Below, in pieces: positions 19,786 through 21,552 of a stretch of DNA of 21,552 bases. The notes below the pieces were generated by a model. That model did not search any database. It saw only the letters and a program-made list of their open reading frames with translations, and was not told the DNA's origin. Source of the stretch: Pseudohongiella sp. (GTDB lineage: Bacteria; Pseudomonadota; Gammaproteobacteria; Pseudomonadales; Pseudohongiellaceae); contig JAUSPW010000622.1 of the NCBI GenBank assembly GCA_030652635.1, forward strand, positions 1 through 21,552. The letters are read 5' to 3'. The position numbers and the translations under genes were made by a program. How positions within the stretch are numbered: the stretch's first letter is position 1; each line of letters opens with the position of its first letter.

Positions 19786-21552
19786 ATCTGCTCACAAAAA
19801 CCTAGTCGCGACCGGGCTGCAAGCGCTCGATGGCGCCGTGCTGCCGCTTACCAACGTGGTTGCTGAGGGCAGGCTTCGCAACGGGCTGTTTGAGATGAGT
19901 GTGGAGCAGCATTACCGTAACGCGGGCCGCACCAATCTTGAAACGGTGTACACCTTTCCGCTTATGCCGGATGCCGTGCTGCTGGGCCTGGAACTGCAGA
20001 TGGGTGAGCGGCGACTCTCGGGTAAAGCGCTGCCGGTGGCGACGGCGCGTGAGGCGTATGAAGAGGCGCTGGAGGATGGCAACTCAGCAGCGTTGTTGGA
20101 GAAGGCAACGGATGGGCTGTATACCGTCAGTGTGGGTAATCTGCTGGCCGGCGAAACCGCCAGTATCCGTTATCACTACGCGCAGCCGATCTGTGCCAAA
20201 AACGGCCTGTTGCGCATCACTATTCCCACCACCGTTGCGCCGCGTTATGGCAACCCTTCCAACTCGCTTCAGCCGCATCAGGTGCCGGAATCTGACATGG
20301 TGGCCGAGTATCCGTTTAGCCTGACGGTGGAGATTGACGGCGAGCCTAATAGTGAGACTAGCCACGAGACCATCACCAGCCCCACACATGCCATGGCCTT
20401 AAGCACAACCCGCGAGAGCACCCGGGTTAGCTTTCCACGCGCCAGTCTGGATCGTGATGTGGTGATGTTGATTCAACAAACGGGGAGTCCTTGCGTTTAT
20501 GTTGCCGAGACGGATGGCGGGTGGATTGCGTATGCGCCTGTGGCTGCGACCTTGCCAGCCTTGAGCGAGCAGTTGTCGCCCATGAGTTTGCGACTGGTGA
20601 TTGACTGCTCTGGCTCCATGGCGGGGGAGAGCATCAAGTCTGCGCGGCGCGGTGCCATGCGTGTGCTGGAGGCGCTGACTGACGCTGACGAGGTCAGTAT
20701 TACGCGCTTCGGCACGACCTTTGAGCACTTTGATCAGCGGTTGACCAAGGCGCTTGCCCCAGAAAAGCGGCGTGCGCTTAATTACCTGCAAGGCACTGAC
20801 GCCACCTTGGGCGGTACCGAGATGACAGCCGCGCTGGCGGCCGTCAGTCAGCTGGCTGGCGCTGCAACTCACAGCGATGTGCTGTTGGTGACCGATGGCG
20901 AGATTTGGGCGATTGATGACCTGGTGGCGTTTGCCCGGCGCTCCGAGATGCGTTATTTCATTGTGGGGGTTGGTTTTAGTCCCTCGCACGACAACCTGTT
21001 GCGCCTGGCGCAATCCACGGGCGGTGCTTACATGGCCGTGACGCCGGGTGAAGATATCGAACAGGCGATGGAAGCGCTGCTGACGCGCATCCAACAGCCG
21101 CGTATCAGTGCCACCCGCCTGCGTTGGCCTTCGGTATGCCAATGGCAGACAGGTTTGCCGCTGACGATGTTTAGGCACGAGACAGTTGCCGTGTTTGCAG
21201 GGCTGAGCGCAAGGCCTGCAGGCGAGTCTGTGGCTGTGCTGCAATATAACCTGGGCGGCTCTGGTGATGGGCAGCGTCTAGATGAGTCTTTGGAAATCAA
21301 ACCTTGGGCTGGCGACCCTGTTCTGTTGCTGCGTGTGGCAATGGCCATGCGCATCCGGGAGCTGGAATCCGGTCAGGCGACGCATCCGCTGCTCAGCGTG
21401 GCCGAGGCGACGCGGCTGGCAGTTGAGCTCAATCTGGTCAGTCGTTATACCAACTACCTTGTGGTGCTGGAGCGGGATGATGGGGAAAAACCGCTGGATC
21501 TGCCGGATGTTGTTGCGATTAAGCAGATGGCGCCGCCTTTGAGCGATATTGA
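19763..21552 (+). CDS. VIT and VWA domain protein, 3'-partial
   Basis: An open frame begins with ATG at 19763 inside the MerR gene and runs past the right edge; 596 codons are visible. Residues 1-130 form a VIT (vault inter-alpha-trypsin) domain: EMSVEQHYRNAGRTNLETVY, YTFPLMPDAVL, AREAYEEALEDGNSAALLE and NLLAGETASIRYHY. A VWA domain follows with MIDAS motif DCSGS (Asp281-Ser285), a TLGGTEM threonine segment and VTDGEIW. A C-terminal part with SRYTNYLVV follows. There is no signal peptide, unlike surface or sortase-linked VIT-VWA proteins, so it is probably cytoplasmic. VIT-VWA proteins form protein-protein complexes; the partner is not visible. Long minus-strand frames over this gene are compositional shadows. 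Confidence 0.9.
   Translation, partial: MTIKLRTKSAHKNLVATGLQALDGAVLPLTNVVAEGRLRNGLFEMSVEQHYRNAGRTNLETVYTFPLMPDAVLLGLELQMGERRLSGKALPVATAREAYEEALEDGNSAALLEKATDGLYTVSVGNLLAGETASIRYHYAQPICAKNGLLRITIPTTVAPRYGNPSNSLQPHQVPESDMVAEYPFSLTVEIDGEPNSETSHETITSPTHAMALSTTRESTRVSFPRASLDRDVVMLIQQTGSPCVYVAETDGGWIAYAPVAATLPALSEQLSPMSLRLVIDCSGSMAGESIKSARRGAMRVLEALTDADEVSITRFGTTFEHFDQRLTKALAPEKRRALNYLQGTDATLGGTEMTAALAAVSQLAGAATHSDVLLVTDGEIWAIDDLVAFARRSEMRYFIVGVGFSPSHDNLLRLAQSTGGAYMAVTPGEDIEQAMEALLTRIQQPRISATRLRWPSVCQWQTGLPLTMFRHETVAVFAGLSARPAGESVAVLQYNLGGSGDGQRLDESLEIKPWAGDPVLLLRVAMAMRIRELESGQATHPLLSVAEATRLAVELNLVSRYTNYLVVLERDDGEKPLDLPDVVAIKQMAPPLSDI

Noticed and set aside
19899..20324. Plus-strand open frame of 141 codons in another phase of the VIT region
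   Set aside because: Arg/Trp/Cys-rich translation with no domain and no ribosome binding site, fully inside the VIT-coding segment.
20399..21244. Long minus-strand open frame (281 codons) opposite the VIT-VWA gene
   Set aside because: The + strand frame has clear VIT and MIDAS motifs and continues to the window edge; the minus frame is Arg/Gln/His-rich low-information sequence of the kind produced opposite GC-rich genes.
1..21552. CRISPR array, tRNA or rRNA genes
   Set aside because: I saw no regularly spaced repeat series, no tRNA cloverleaf sequences and no rRNA-like stretches; the repeats present occur only twice.

Overview
The window looks like the 3' part of a chromosomal or mobile-element defence island from a Gram-negative bacterium, probably a gammaproteobacterium. 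The grounds are type I BREX-like PglZ and BrxL proteins, a Sec signal peptide and an inner-membrane protein, and Shine-Dalgarno spacing. The species cannot be fixed from the sequence. Every gene from the left edge to about 18.7 kb lies on the + strand, with short gaps or stop/start overlaps. Both ends of the window cut through genes.

Layout. (1) 3-2566: the C-terminal part of a MoxR-partner-type VWA protein, coupled by an ATGA overlap to a 612-aa protein with an N-terminal cold-shock-like fold and a C-terminal multi-CxxC zinc region. The expected MoxR-type AAA+ ATPase would lie just outside the left edge. (2) 2623-7298: pglZ and brxL, the last two genes of a type I BREX cluster (brxA, brxB, brxC and pglX would lie to the left). 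(3) 7322-10671: a 251-aa protein of unknown function, then an exported ankyrin-repeat protein and a membrane-anchored coiled-coil protein that look like a cell-envelope pair. (4) 10675-11759: a HEPN-domain protein with an Rx4H motif, a 44-aa ORF and a conserved-looking 97-aa ORF, the last two coupled by ATGA. (5) 11937-17207: a giant SF1 (Upf1-like) helicase with a Vsr/DUF559-like nuclease domain and a winged-helix-like tail. (6) 17208-18725: a scarred intergenic stretch, a GIY-YIG nuclease with an extra C-terminal domain, and a 147-aa unknown. (7) 18743-21552: a convergent DUF1810 gene, then a MerR-type regulator overlapping a VIT-VWA protein that runs off the right edge.

The most informative structural feature is a 78-bp duplicated junction (68/78 identical, with a 37-bp perfect core) at 11281-11358 and 17393-17470. 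It consists of the HEPN gene's 3' end, the ribosome binding site and the first codons of the next gene. The second copy keeps a decayed HEPN tail with an amber codon but no HEPN gene. This suggests that the GIY-YIG gene once sat directly behind a HEPN gene and that the helicase block is an exchangeable cassette bounded by this junction.

Functionally, the window combines an epigenetic phage-exclusion system (BREX) with several probable nucleic-acid effectors (HEPN, helicase-nuclease, GIY-YIG), a VWA/cold-shock module and an envelope-located ankyrin/coiled-coil pair. Which of these act together is inference. The strongest candidates for undescribed systems are the VWA plus cold-shock/zinc module next to pglZ, the exported ankyrin plus membrane coiled-coil pair, and the HEPN/small-ORF/helicase-Vsr block.
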